Below are positions 47,366-54,066 of a stretch of 54,066 nt of DNA, in pieces. This DNA comes from Cycloclasticus sp. 46_120_T64. GTDB taxonomy: Bacteria > Pseudomonadota > Gammaproteobacteria > Methylococcales > Cycloclasticaceae. The stretch lies in NCBI GenBank assembly GCA_002162695.1, contig MAAM01000015.1, positions 1 to 54,066 on the forward strand, in the 5' to 3' direction. The notes below the pieces were generated by a model. It searched no databases and was not told the DNA's origin. It was given only the letters and a program-made list of their open reading frames with translations. Numbering within the stretch: the stretch's first letter is position 1; each line of letters begins with the position of its first letter. Made by a program: the position numbers and the translations under genes.

Positions 47366-48973
47366 ATGTTAATCAGTGCAAATATCACCATGCAGTTCGG
47401 CGCCAAGCCACTGTTTGAAAACGTCTCGGCCAAGTTTGGCAACGGTAACCGCTACGGCCTTATCGGGGCAAACGGCTGCGGAAAATCAACCTATATGAAA
47501 ATCCTCGGTGGCGATTTAGAACCCACCGCCGGCAACGTCTCCAAAGATCCCGGCGAGCGCATCGGTAAACTGGGCCAAGACCAGTTCGCCTTCGAAGAAT
47601 ATAGCGTTGTCGATACCGTAATCATGGGGCACGATGAACTTTGGCAGGTTAAACAAGAACGCGAGCGTATTTACGGGCTCGCTGAAATGTCCGAAGAAGA
47701 AGGCATGAAGGTGGCTGAGCTAGAAGTTGAATTTGCTGAAATGGACGGCTATAGCGCAGAAAGTCGTGCAGAAGAACTATTAATGAGTGCCGGTATTGCA
47801 CAAGACCTGCATTATGGCTTGATGAGCAATGTTGCCCCTGGTTGGAAGTTACGAGTATTGCTTGCCCAAGCACTATTCTCTGAGCCTGATGTTCTACTGC
47901 TTGATGAACCAACCAACAACTTGGACATCAACACCATTCGCTGGCTAGAAGGCATCATCAACCAGTCAAAAAGCACCATGATCATCATCTCGCATGATCG
48001 TCACTTTTTAAACACTGTCTGCACCCATATGGCCGACATTGATTACGGTGAGCTACGTATTTACCCAGGTAATTACGATGATTTCATGATGGCATCAACT
48101 CAAGCACGCGAATTATTACAGTCAGAAAACGCCAAAAAGAAAACTCAAATGGCTGAATTACAGCAATTTGTTAGTCGTTTCTCAGCCAACGCCTCTAAAG
48201 CTAAACAAGCCACTTCAAGAGCTAAACGCTTAGAAAAAATTGAACTCGCTGATATCAAACCTTCATCTCGTGTAAACCCATTTATTCGTTTTACTCAAAT
48301 TAAGAAATTGCACAGAGAAGCGGTAACTATTCAAGATTTAGGGCATGGCTTTGAAGATGGCCCGCTATTTGATCACTCAAGCATGATCATCGAAGCAGGT
48401 GCTCGCATTGCAGTTATTGGTGAAAATGGTGCCGGTAAAACAACCTTCTTACGCTGCTTAATCAGTCAACTGAACCCTAATCACGGCACCATTCAGTGGG
48501 CAGAAAATGCAACCTTAGGTTATTGTCCACAGGATGCTAGCAGCGACTTCAATGTAGACATGACCCTCTTCGACTGGATGAGCCAATGGCGTAAACCTAG
48601 CCATAATGATCAAGTCGTAAGAATGACCCTAGGTCGTTTATTATTCTCATCTGATGACTTTAATAAAAAAGTAGCAGTTTGCTCGGGTGGCGAAAAGAAC
48701 CGTTTATTATTCGGCAAGCTGACTCTTGGTGAAACCAATGTTTTATTAATGGATGAACCCACTAACCATTTAGATATGGAGTCTATCGAGTCACTTAACT
48801 TAGCCTTAGAAAACTATGATGGCACCTTGGTTTTCGTCAGTCACGATAGGGAGTTCGTATCGTCACTCGCTAACCGTATCGTCGAAATAACCCCGGCTGG
48901 CATTATAGATTTCCACGGCAACTACGATGAATACTTGCTCAGCCGAGAAGCCGCTGAAAAAGCCGCTAGTTAA
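47366..48973 (+). CDS. ybiT: ABC-F ATPase YbiT
   Basis: Soluble ABC-F protein of 535 aa with two ATPase domains. Walker A motifs are GANGCGKST and GENGAGKTT. The first signature is the diverged APGWKLRV, as in YbiT, and the second is CSGGEKNR. Walker B regions read [11 protein letters not shown] and [14 protein letters not shown] proteins act at the ribosomal E site; YbiT's exact role is not settled. It lies 42 bp after rhlE and ends at a strong terminator. The window holds a second ABC-F gene, uup. Confidence 0.93.
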   Translation: MLISANITMQFGAKPLFENVSAKFGNGNRYGLIGANGCGKSTYMKILGGDLEPTAGNVSKDPGERIGKLGQDQFAFEEYSVVDTVIMGHDELWQVKQERERIYGLAEMSEEEGMKVAELEVEFAEMDGYSAESRAEELLMSAGIAQDLHYGLMSNVAPGWKLRVLLAQALFSEPDVLLLDEPTNNLDINTIRWLEGIINQSKSTMIIISHDRHFLNTVCTHMADIDYGELRIYPGNYDDFMMASTQARELLQSENAKKKTQMAELQQFVSRFSANASKAKQATSRAKRLEKIELADIKPSSRVNPFIRFTQIKKLHREAVTIQDLGHGFEDGPLFDHSSMIIEAGARIAVIGENGAGKTTFLRCLISQLNPNHGTIQWAENATLGYCPQDASSDFNVDMTLFDWMSQWRKPSHNDQVVRMTLGRLLFSSDDFNKKVAVCSGGEKNRLLFGKLTLGETNVLLMDEPTNHLDMESIESLNLALENYDGTLVFVSHDREFVSSLANRIVEITPAGIIDFHGNYDEYLLSREAAEKAAS

Positions 48974-48987
48974 ACGCCAACGGCTAC

Positions 48988-49023
48988 AAAAAAGCCCAGC
49001 ACGGTAACCTGCTGGGCTTTTTT
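48988..49023. terminator. Bidirectional terminator after ybiT
   Basis: AAAAAAGCCCAGCA (48988-49001) pairs with TGCTGGGCTTTTTT (49010-49023) across an 8-nt loop. It serves ybiT and the convergent DUF1415 gene. Confidence 0.9.
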
Positions 49024-49045
49024 ATTTATATACACACCTTAAATC

Positions 49046-49600
49046 TTATTTAGAACGACAGCGTTCTAGCAAACCGGCCATCTCATCAATACCTTTAGCA
49101 CGAGCAAACTCAACATTCCTCGCAGGTATTTTTTCAGGGTTATTGACCGTCGCTAGCGCCTCCTCCAGACTACTTTCACGTAGCAGGTGCAACATCGGGT
49201 ACGGTGAGCGATTGGTATAATTGGCCGCATCCTCCACGGGCTGTCCTTCAAAACAGTAATCCGGGTGGAAACTAGCTAATTGAAAAACTCCGTCATAAGA
49301 TAGATCTTCGATCAACGCATCAGCAACGGCCAACAGCTCCAAATAATCATCAAACGACTCAAATCCCTGCGGATAAATCAACAAACTGGTTTCGATGCTA
49401 GAGTCAGCCTCTAGCCGCTGCAGTTCATCACTTAACGCTAACAAACAGGCTTCAAATGAAGTTTCATTTACGACCCGATACTGCAAACCTGCCGACTCAA
49501 TAACCGGCTTAGCAAACGGGCAAAAATTCAGTCCAACAACAACCTCTTCAACCCAGCGCCGACAACTGGCAATCTGCATTTGCTCCGCATCCACTACCAC
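49046..49600 (-). CDS. DUF1415 family protein
   Basis: Conserved protein of 184 aa. Family features are the early VVGLNFCPFAKP, a central FHPDYCFEG and TNRSPYPMLHLLRE. No function is known for DUF1415; the conserved Cys and His residues suggest a metal or redox site but this is a guess. The start shown is GTG 49600, overlapping the upstream yaiL stop by 7 bp; ATG 49579 is an alternative. Confidence 0.85.
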   Translation of the reverse strand: MVVDAEQMQIASCRRWVEEVVVGLNFCPFAKPVIESAGLQYRVVNETSFEACLLALSDELQRLEADSSIETSLLIYPQGFESFDDYLELLAVADALIEDLSYDGVFQLASFHPDYCFEGQPVEDAANYTNRSPYPMLHLLRESSLEEALATVNNPEKIPARNVEFARAKGIDEMAGLLERCRSK

Positions 49601-50133
49601 ATCAAGTCATCCGGCACCGCATAATCAGCGTAACCATCATCTACCTTATCAGCCTCGTCCGGTTGTAAATAAATCACTCGTTTACTATCGCGCTCGGCAA
49701 TTTTTTGCGCAATCTCGGCCGGTACAACTTCGTAGTGCCCAGCGAACATAACAATAACCGCCTTCTCCGCAATAAGGCTTTTGCGCACATTCTCAGGCAC
49801 GTAAATAGATTTAATCTCATTATTATAGGTAAAGTGAAAAACCGGCGCTTCATCGTCCTTTGCTAATTTATTCGCCTTAACCAACTGCGCTATTTGCGCC
49901 GCAATTTGTCTCTTTTCTGCCTTACGATTTCGTTTTTCATTTAACAAACGATCTTTTTCTAATTGCCTAGCCTTCGCTTCCTCGGCCAACACCGCCGCGC
50001 GATCGACTACCTGCACCTTGTTTTTTTGCTTGCGCTGGGTCTGCTTACGCTTATCCGTATTTACTTTATGCGCCTTTGTTTTACTGGTTAAACCAGCCTT
50101 CAGTAGCTGATCTTGCAATGACAAACTTTTCAT
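49594..50133 (-). CDS. yaiL: DUF2058 family protein (YaiL-like)
   Basis: Protein of 179 aa. It starts LSLQDQLLKAGL, followed by a long, very basic, Lys/Arg/Gln-rich helix (about 20-90) and a compact C-terminal domain with FHFTYNNEIKSIYV. This is the pattern of DUF2058 (E. coli YaiL), a probable nucleoid- or RNA-associated protein of unknown role. Overlaps the DUF1415 gene, so likely cotranscribed. Divergent from tesA across a 167-bp gap in which I see no clear promoter. Confidence 0.85.
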   Translation of the reverse strand: MKSLSLQDQLLKAGLTSKTKAHKVNTDKRKQTQRKQKNKVQVVDRAAVLAEEAKARQLEKDRLLNEKRNRKAEKRQIAAQIAQLVKANKLAKDDEAPVFHFTYNNEIKSIYVPENVRKSLIAEKAVIVMFAGHYEVVPAEIAQKIAERDSKRVIYLQPDEADKVDDGYADYAVPDDLMW

Positions 50134-50300
50134 AATTTAGCTGTTATCTGAGTAGGTATTTAATAACCGTAAATCATACTCGATTTTCATCACCCCATAC
50201 ATCACCCATCCACCTTTGTTGCCAACAATCCGACTCATGCCGATGTCGACTGATATACTCCAGCAACAAAGACCTAGGGGCGTTTACTAAACACCGACCA

Positions 50301-50870
50301 ATGCACACTCATTCACAAACAATTTTAATCTTGGGCGACAGCATCTCCGCCGCTTATGGGCTAGAGATTGAGCACGGCTGGGTATCTCTAGCACAACAGC
50401 ATATACAACAACGCCAACTAAGCTTCAACATCATCAATCAAAGCATTAGCGGGGAAACCAGCTACGGCGGTTTAAGTCGTATCGAGTCGCTACTACAGCA
50501 ATACCAGCCCACATTCGTTTTAATAGAATTAGGTGCCAACGATGCTTTACACGGTGTGCCGACCGAGGTCATTCAAGATAATCTACGCGAGCTAATTCTG
50601 CGTAGCCAACAAGCGGGTGCCGAAACATTAGTACTCGGTATTCACACCGCTAATAGCTATGGTGATACCTACCGCACTTCGTTTTGTCATATATATCAGC
50701 AATTAGCCGATGAAATGGGCGTTGCACTGGTACCCTCTATTCTTCAAGAAGTTATCAATGCCGGCGGTATGCTACAAGACGATGGTTTACACCCAAATCT
50801 GGCCTCACAAACCTTGATCAGCGATAAAATCTGTCGCCAACTGATACCCTTATTAGAGAAAAGTACTTAA
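50301..50870 (+). CDS. tesA: GDSL/SGNH esterase TesA-like
   Basis: SGNH hydrolase of 189 aa of the TesA / arylesterase family (acyl-CoA thioesterase I and lysophospholipase activity in E. coli). Block I GDSISAAYGL carries the Ser, block III is LGANDAL and block V is DDGLHPN with the Asp/His pair. Unlike E. coli TesA it has no signal peptide: only MHTHSQT precedes the first strand, and the frame upstream has no start with a hydrophobic leader. It may therefore act in the cytoplasm. Confidence 0.9.
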   Translation: MHTHSQTILILGDSISAAYGLEIEHGWVSLAQQHIQQRQLSFNIINQSISGETSYGGLSRIESLLQQYQPTFVLIELGANDALHGVPTEVIQDNLRELILRSQQAGAETLVLGIHTANSYGDTYRTSFCHIYQQLADEMGVALVPSILQEVINAGGMLQDDGLHPNLASQTLISDKICRQLIPLLEKST

Positions 50871-50895
50871 AGCTTAATAACAAAGTTAAGCACAC

Positions 50896-51765
50896 TCACT
50901 CGCTCTCTTTCCTAACCCGTATAAAGCTGGCGAATCTTGGCACCCCTCGAGCCGTCTTGCCGAAGTATTTAAACGTAATAATGCTACCTATCGCGGGCGG
51001 GTCTTTTCTCTGCTGATCACTAAAGCCACTGCCTATTTTAAACTCCGTACCATCTGACATTCTGACCAAACATGAACCCAAGTCGTTCTTGTATTTCCCT
51101 TTGCCACGATAGTGCTCGACAACGACCGCCTCGGCATCGTAATAAGTTTTCATTTTCATCAGCTGCGAACTTCTACCCAGCTGGTACACCGCATCTTGCC
51201 GATGCAACATCAGGCCTTCACCATTGGCTGCGACCACTGTATCCAACAAATGCTCTAGTGCCGTCAACGAGTTCACCCGTCGCTGCTCGATCATCGCCAG
51301 AGTGCTGTTTTCACTATTCACCAACAATGTCTTCATTGCTGCAAGCCGCTCACTAAAAGAACCGGTATGCGTAGGTAAATCAAACACCATAAAGCGCACA
51401 GCCTTCCATGCTAGCTCTTGCGGTACTTTCCGTCGGACAATAGATGAGACCTTTTCAAACTGGCCACGAGCAACCCACAGCTCACCATCCATCGGCACTA
51501 GCGGCCAAGCCTTGGTAAAATTAGCGGGTGAATGAATAACATTGCCTTGTTTTGTCAACAAGACCCGCCCCGTCCAATAAGCACGAATCCCATCAAGCTT
51601 TTCACTCACCCAGTACGCCTTCACCCAATGCTCATCCGCATCATCTGGCACACGATACACCGTCGGCAACAAGATATCGGGCTTAGCAACCTCCGCTACG
51701 GCAAAAACAGGCGCTACAACAAGCAGCAGGTAAACAGTCATCAGCAGGGCGGCACGAAGCAACAA
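50896..51765 (-). CDS. ligE: Exported ATP-dependent DNA ligase (LigE-type)
   Basis: Minimal ligase of 289 aa. The nucleotidyltransferase motif I is SEKLDGIRAYW (the Lys is the adenylation site, near residue 56). DGELW is motif III, EGLMLH motif IV and LMKMK motif V, and a short OB-fold follows (about 205-289). The N-terminus is a hydrophobic signal peptide (LLLVVAPVFAVAEV), so the enzyme should be periplasmic, like Lig E of some competent Proteobacteria. The start codon is TTG 51765, with ATG 51741 also possible. Immediately follows the DUF393 gene. Confidence 0.88.
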   Translation of the reverse strand: MLLRAALLMTVYLLLVVAPVFAVAEVAKPDILLPTVYRVPDDADEHWVKAYWVSEKLDGIRAYWTGRVLLTKQGNVIHSPANFTKAWPLVPMDGELWVARGQFEKVSSIVRRKVPQELAWKAVRFMVFDLPTHTGSFSERLAAMKTLLVNSENSTLAMIEQRRVNSLTALEHLLDTVVAANGEGLMLHRQDAVYQLGRSSQLMKMKTYYDAEAVVVEHYRGKGKYKNDLGSCLVRMSDGTEFKIGSGFSDQQRKDPPAIGSIITFKYFGKTARGVPRFASFIRVRKESE

Positions 51766-52134
51766 TTACAAACGCCCCTCGCAGGCTAGGCGCTTATCGA
51801 CTGAACGACGATACAGACTGGTAAGCATTGGTTTTATTAATGGCAAGTTGATGAACACCCCGAGTAAAAAGAACCAAGGAATTTGTTTTAATAACAAACT
51901 ATAAGCCTCTATAGCCGAGTAAATACTGCCATCTAAGCCTTGAACGTGTAACTCACGCAAGGCATTCAGTGGCTCAATCCCTCGCTGTAACAAAACATCT
52001 TGCTGACCTGTGATATCGAACCAACAGAACAATCGCGCCCTATTCCCAGCGAGGCGCTCAAACAACTGCCTATCGCGCACACAGCTAGGACACGATTGGT
52101 CATAAAAAATGACAATCTGCTTACTGCCACTCAT
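51766..52134 (-). CDS. DCC-family (DUF393) thiol-disulfide oxidoreductase-like
   Basis: Protein of 122 aa with the DCC signature at the N-terminus: FYDQSCPSC, where the Cys-x2-Cys resembles a thioredoxin active site, followed by WFDITG. A hydrophobic segment (about 84-103) lies near the C-terminus. Substrate unknown. It precedes the ligase gene by zero bases and follows dodecin by 19 bp. Confidence 0.85.
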   Translation of the reverse strand: MSGSKQIVIFYDQSCPSCVRDRQLFERLAGNRARLFCWFDITGQQDVLLQRGIEPLNALRELHVQGLDGSIYSAIEAYSLLLKQIPWFFLLGVFINLPLIKPMLTSLYRRSVDKRLACEGRL

Positions 52135-52153
52135 TTACTCGTCACATAGCTGC

Positions 52154-52363
52154 TTAGGCTTCTAACCTAAAGCCTATTTTAATAGTCACTTGCCAGTGTT
52201 TAACCACCCCATCAACGAGGTGGCCACGCGTCCCAATCACTTCAAACCAGCCCATGTTTTTTAAACTTTTAGAGGCTGATTCAACCGCATTACGTACCGC
52301 ATCGTCTGAGCTTACTTCTGAACTTCCAGTAACTTCAATATGTTTGTATGTATGGTGACTCAT
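52154..52363 (-). CDS. Dodecin flavin-binding protein
   Basis: Protein of 69 aa. Dodecins form hollow dodecamers that store flavin. Visible are YKHIEVTGSS, DDAVRNAVESA and the NMGWFEV segment whose Trp stacks on the isoalloxazine ring, then the basic strand VKHWQVTIKIGFRL. AGGAGG lies five bases before the ATG, a near-perfect site. Confidence 0.93.
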   Translation of the reverse strand: MSHHTYKHIEVTGSSEVSSDDAVRNAVESASKSLKNMGWFEVIGTRGHLVDGVVKHWQVTIKIGFRLEA

Positions 52364-52506
52364 GCTAACCTCCTAAAAGTTTAGTGAAACTTAAGCATAT
52401 ACCTTTAACGGATGAGCGACAATCAATAAGGCATTCATCCGATAAAACACAAAGTTTGCGCAAAAGATAAGGTAGAATTAATCGAATCGATAATAAAAAT
52501 AGCCGT

Positions 52507-53103
52507 ATGGAAACCTTAGAACATTTATTTCACAATAATAAAAAATGGGCCGACTCGATTACTCAGCAAGACCCATCTTTTTTTCAACGTTTATCTAACT
52601 TACAAAAGCCTGAAATCCTTTGGATTGGCTGTTCTGATAGCCGCGTACCCGCCAATGAAATCATTGACCTAGCACCGGGCGAGGTATTTGTTCACCGAAA
52701 CATCGCTAATGTGGTGGTTCATTCCGACCTTAATTGCCTTTCAGTTATTCAATACGCGGTGGAAGTGTTAAAAATAAAACACATCATCGTATGCGGCCAT
52801 TACGGTTGCGGCGGTATTGAGGCCTCTTTAAACGATCAGGACCACGGGCTAATTGATAACTGGCTGGGCCATATCAAAGACGTCTCTCGTTTACACCAAG
52901 CCGAGTTAAGCGAGTTAACAGGTAAAGAGAAGGTTCACCGACTTTGCGAGCTTAATGTTGTGGAACAAGTTAATCATGTTTCCGACACCACCTCGGTGAA
53001 AAACGCATGGAAAAACGGCGAGGAACTCTATATCCACGGTTGGATTTATAATATTGAAAACGGTATTTTACACGACCTGATGAGTTCACCAAAGTCCAGC
53101 TAA
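52507..53103 (+). CDS. can: Beta-class carbonic anhydrase
   Basis: Zinc enzyme of 198 aa that interconverts CO2 and bicarbonate. Zinc ligands are Cys in CSDSR and the His and Cys of GHYGCGG; the Asp-Arg dyad follows the first Cys. HRNIANVV and DNWLGHI are family blocks. It matches the E. coli Can type. Alone on the plus strand between dodecin and DUF2721. A near-palindrome (53114-53130) follows its stop. Confidence 0.95.
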   Translation: METLEHLFHNNKKWADSITQQDPSFFQRLSNLQKPEILWIGCSDSRVPANEIIDLAPGEVFVHRNIANVVVHSDLNCLSVIQYAVEVLKIKHIIVCGHYGCGGIEASLNDQDHGLIDNWLGHIKDVSRLHQAELSELTGKEKVHRLCELNVVEQVNHVSDTTSVKNAWKNGEELYIHGWIYNIENGILHDLMSSPKSS

Positions 53104-53138
53104 CAACGGAGCCATAGTAGCGCTACCATGACGTGAGC

Positions 53139-53522
53139 TTACAATTCTATATCTTCTAGCTCTATCTTCAGTGCATGGCCCGATATCAGTAATTCACACA
53201 AAGACACTACCAGTGAGGACATCATCAACACCAAGCTGGTAATAAACATAGACTGCCCCAGAAAGGCCGAGTCTATAAATAAGAAAAACATCGCGGCAAC
53301 GCAAAAAGTAATACTCAACACACCGAAAATTTGCATCAAGATAATTAATTTAATGCGTAGCTGTAGGCTTACAATCTGGCGAGCAATCAGCTCTTTATTA
53401 CCGTCATTAATTTTCTGATGTAAACCTCGTATAACCCCAGCTAAACCCATAAAGCGGTTGGTATAGGCCAACAACAATAAAGAAATAGCTGGGAATAATA
53501 ACGCCGGCGTCGATAACTCCAT
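53139..53522 (-). CDS. DUF2721 membrane protein
   Basis: Inner-membrane protein of 127 aa with three hydrophobic segments (about 6-24, 53-80 and 88-112). It matches DUF2721 (TPALLFPAISLLLLAYTNRF start). No function is known. Convergent with the carbonic anhydrase gene. Confidence 0.8.
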   Translation of the reverse strand: MELSTPALLFPAISLLLLAYTNRFMGLAGVIRGLHQKINDGNKELIARQIVSLQLRIKLIILMQIFGVLSITFCVAAMFFLFIDSAFLGQSMFITSLVLMMSSLVVSLCELLISGHALKIELEDIEL

Positions 53523-53561
53523 AGCCAGTTAGAACTTAACTATAGAGTTATACAAGATCAT

Positions 53562-54066
53562 TTACATATTTCCGTAATTTGGTCCACCACCACCTTCAGG
53601 GGTTACCCAAGTGATGTTTTGTGCGGGGTCTTTAATATCACAGGTTTTACAGTGCACGCAGTTTTGCCCATTGATTTGGAACTTATCGTGACCCTCTTCA
53701 TCTTTCACGACTTCGTATACACCCGCCGGGCAATAACGCTGCGCAGGTTCGGCGTACATCGGTAAGTTTTTAGCTAACGGGATCGATGGATCGGCTAAAC
53801 GCAGATGACACGGTTGATCTTCTTCGTGGTTAGTGCTGGATAAAAACACCGACGAGAGTTTGTCGAAGGTGATTTTACCATCCGGTTTTGGGTAATTAGG
53901 CTCTTCACACTCTGCCGCTGGTTTTAAGCAAGCATAGTCTGGAGTCGTGTTACGCCAAGTAAACGGCATTTTACCACCGAAGAGGTTTTGGTCTAACCAA
54001 GCAAATGAACCACCGAGTAAGGTGCCAAATTTGTGCAGTGCAGGTCCAAAGTTACGGGTTTTATGT
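53562..54066 (-). CDS. ETF-ubiquinone oxidoreductase, C-terminal part (cut by window end)
   Basis: C-terminal 167 or so residues of electron-transfer flavoprotein:ubiquinone oxidoreductase, open to the window edge. The [4Fe-4S] ferredoxin-like region is clear: RYCPAGVYEV, then NCVHCKTCDIKDP. The end ...WVTPEGGGGPNY is typical. It passes electrons from ETF (fatty-acid and amino-acid oxidation) to quinone at the membrane. The FAD-binding N-terminus lies outside the window. Confidence 0.93.
   Translation of the reverse strand, partial: HKTRNFGPALHKFGTLLGGSFAWLDQNLFGGKMPFTWRNTTPDYACLKPAAECEEPNYPKPDGKITFDKLSSVFLSSTNHEEDQPCHLRLADPSIPLAKNLPMYAEPAQRYCPAGVYEVVKDEEGHDKFQINGQNCVHCKTCDIKDPAQNITWVTPEGGGGPNYGNM

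Noticed and set aside
53114-53130. Palindrome after the carbonic anhydrase gene as terminator
   Set aside because: CATAGTAGCGCTACCATG is nearly self-complementary but has almost no loop and no T run. It may be a protein site or chance.

Overview
The window looks like chromosomal DNA of a marine-type gammaproteobacterium. Evidence is the conserved blocks guaB-guaA-tadA / mltF, divergent xseA, and der-bamB-yfgM-hisS-pilW-rlmN-ndk-iscA, plus pyrF, uup, ybiT, rhlE, dodecin and a beta-carbonic anhydrase. The gene order is close to that of Pseudomonas and the Cellvibrionales; the exact lineage cannot be fixed from the sequence alone.

Layout. (1) 0.3-14.2 kb: two giant sensor proteins on the minus strand flank a tRNA-Ser(GGA) gene and a tight uup / CinA-like / DUF2797 / yqiA run. 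The first sensor is a hybrid histidine kinase with six CHASE3-like units in tandem. The second joins histidine kinase, receiver, Hpt, GGDEF and EAL modules. (2) 14.3-18.9 kb, plus strand: pyrF, two small ORFs, class II fructose-bisphosphate aldolase, a lipoprotein esterase and a PQQ-type sugar dehydrogenase. (3) 19.0-26.4 kb, minus strand: a copper membrane monooxygenase (CuMMO) locus. pmoC-pmoA-pmoB end in a strong terminator. A second tight cluster follows from its own likely promoter: PmoD-like protein, doubly anchored multicopper oxidase, membrane-anchored cupredoxin, YqaA-family membrane protein and a SAM methyltransferase. (4) 26.6-37.2 kb: mltF, then two paralogous monoacylglycerol-lipase-like hydrolases flanking a condensation-fold acyltransferase, then tadA-guaA-guaB, and divergent xseA, an M23 peptidase and a zinc-ribbon protein. 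(5) 37.2-44.7 kb: the der-to-iscA housekeeping block. (6) 45.1-54.1 kb: an orphan tatB, a cold-shock protein, rhlE, ybiT, several DUF genes, tesA, an exported ATP-dependent DNA ligase, a DCC-family protein, dodecin, carbonic anhydrase, DUF2721 and the C-terminal part of ETF-ubiquinone oxidoreductase, cut by the window edge.

The CuMMO locus is the most notable system. PmoA aligns with methanotroph PmoA without large gaps and has its length rather than that of AmoA. PmoC keeps all six ligands of the CuC and CuD sites. PmoB keeps the three CuB histidines but lacks the bis-His pair. No methanol dehydrogenase, hydroxylamine oxidoreductase or cytochrome c partner lies in the window. Oxidation of a short-chain hydrocarbon is therefore a more natural guess than ammonia oxidation, but the substrate is not shown by sequence. 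The neighbouring copper-protein cluster may deliver copper, control its oxidation state or pass electrons.
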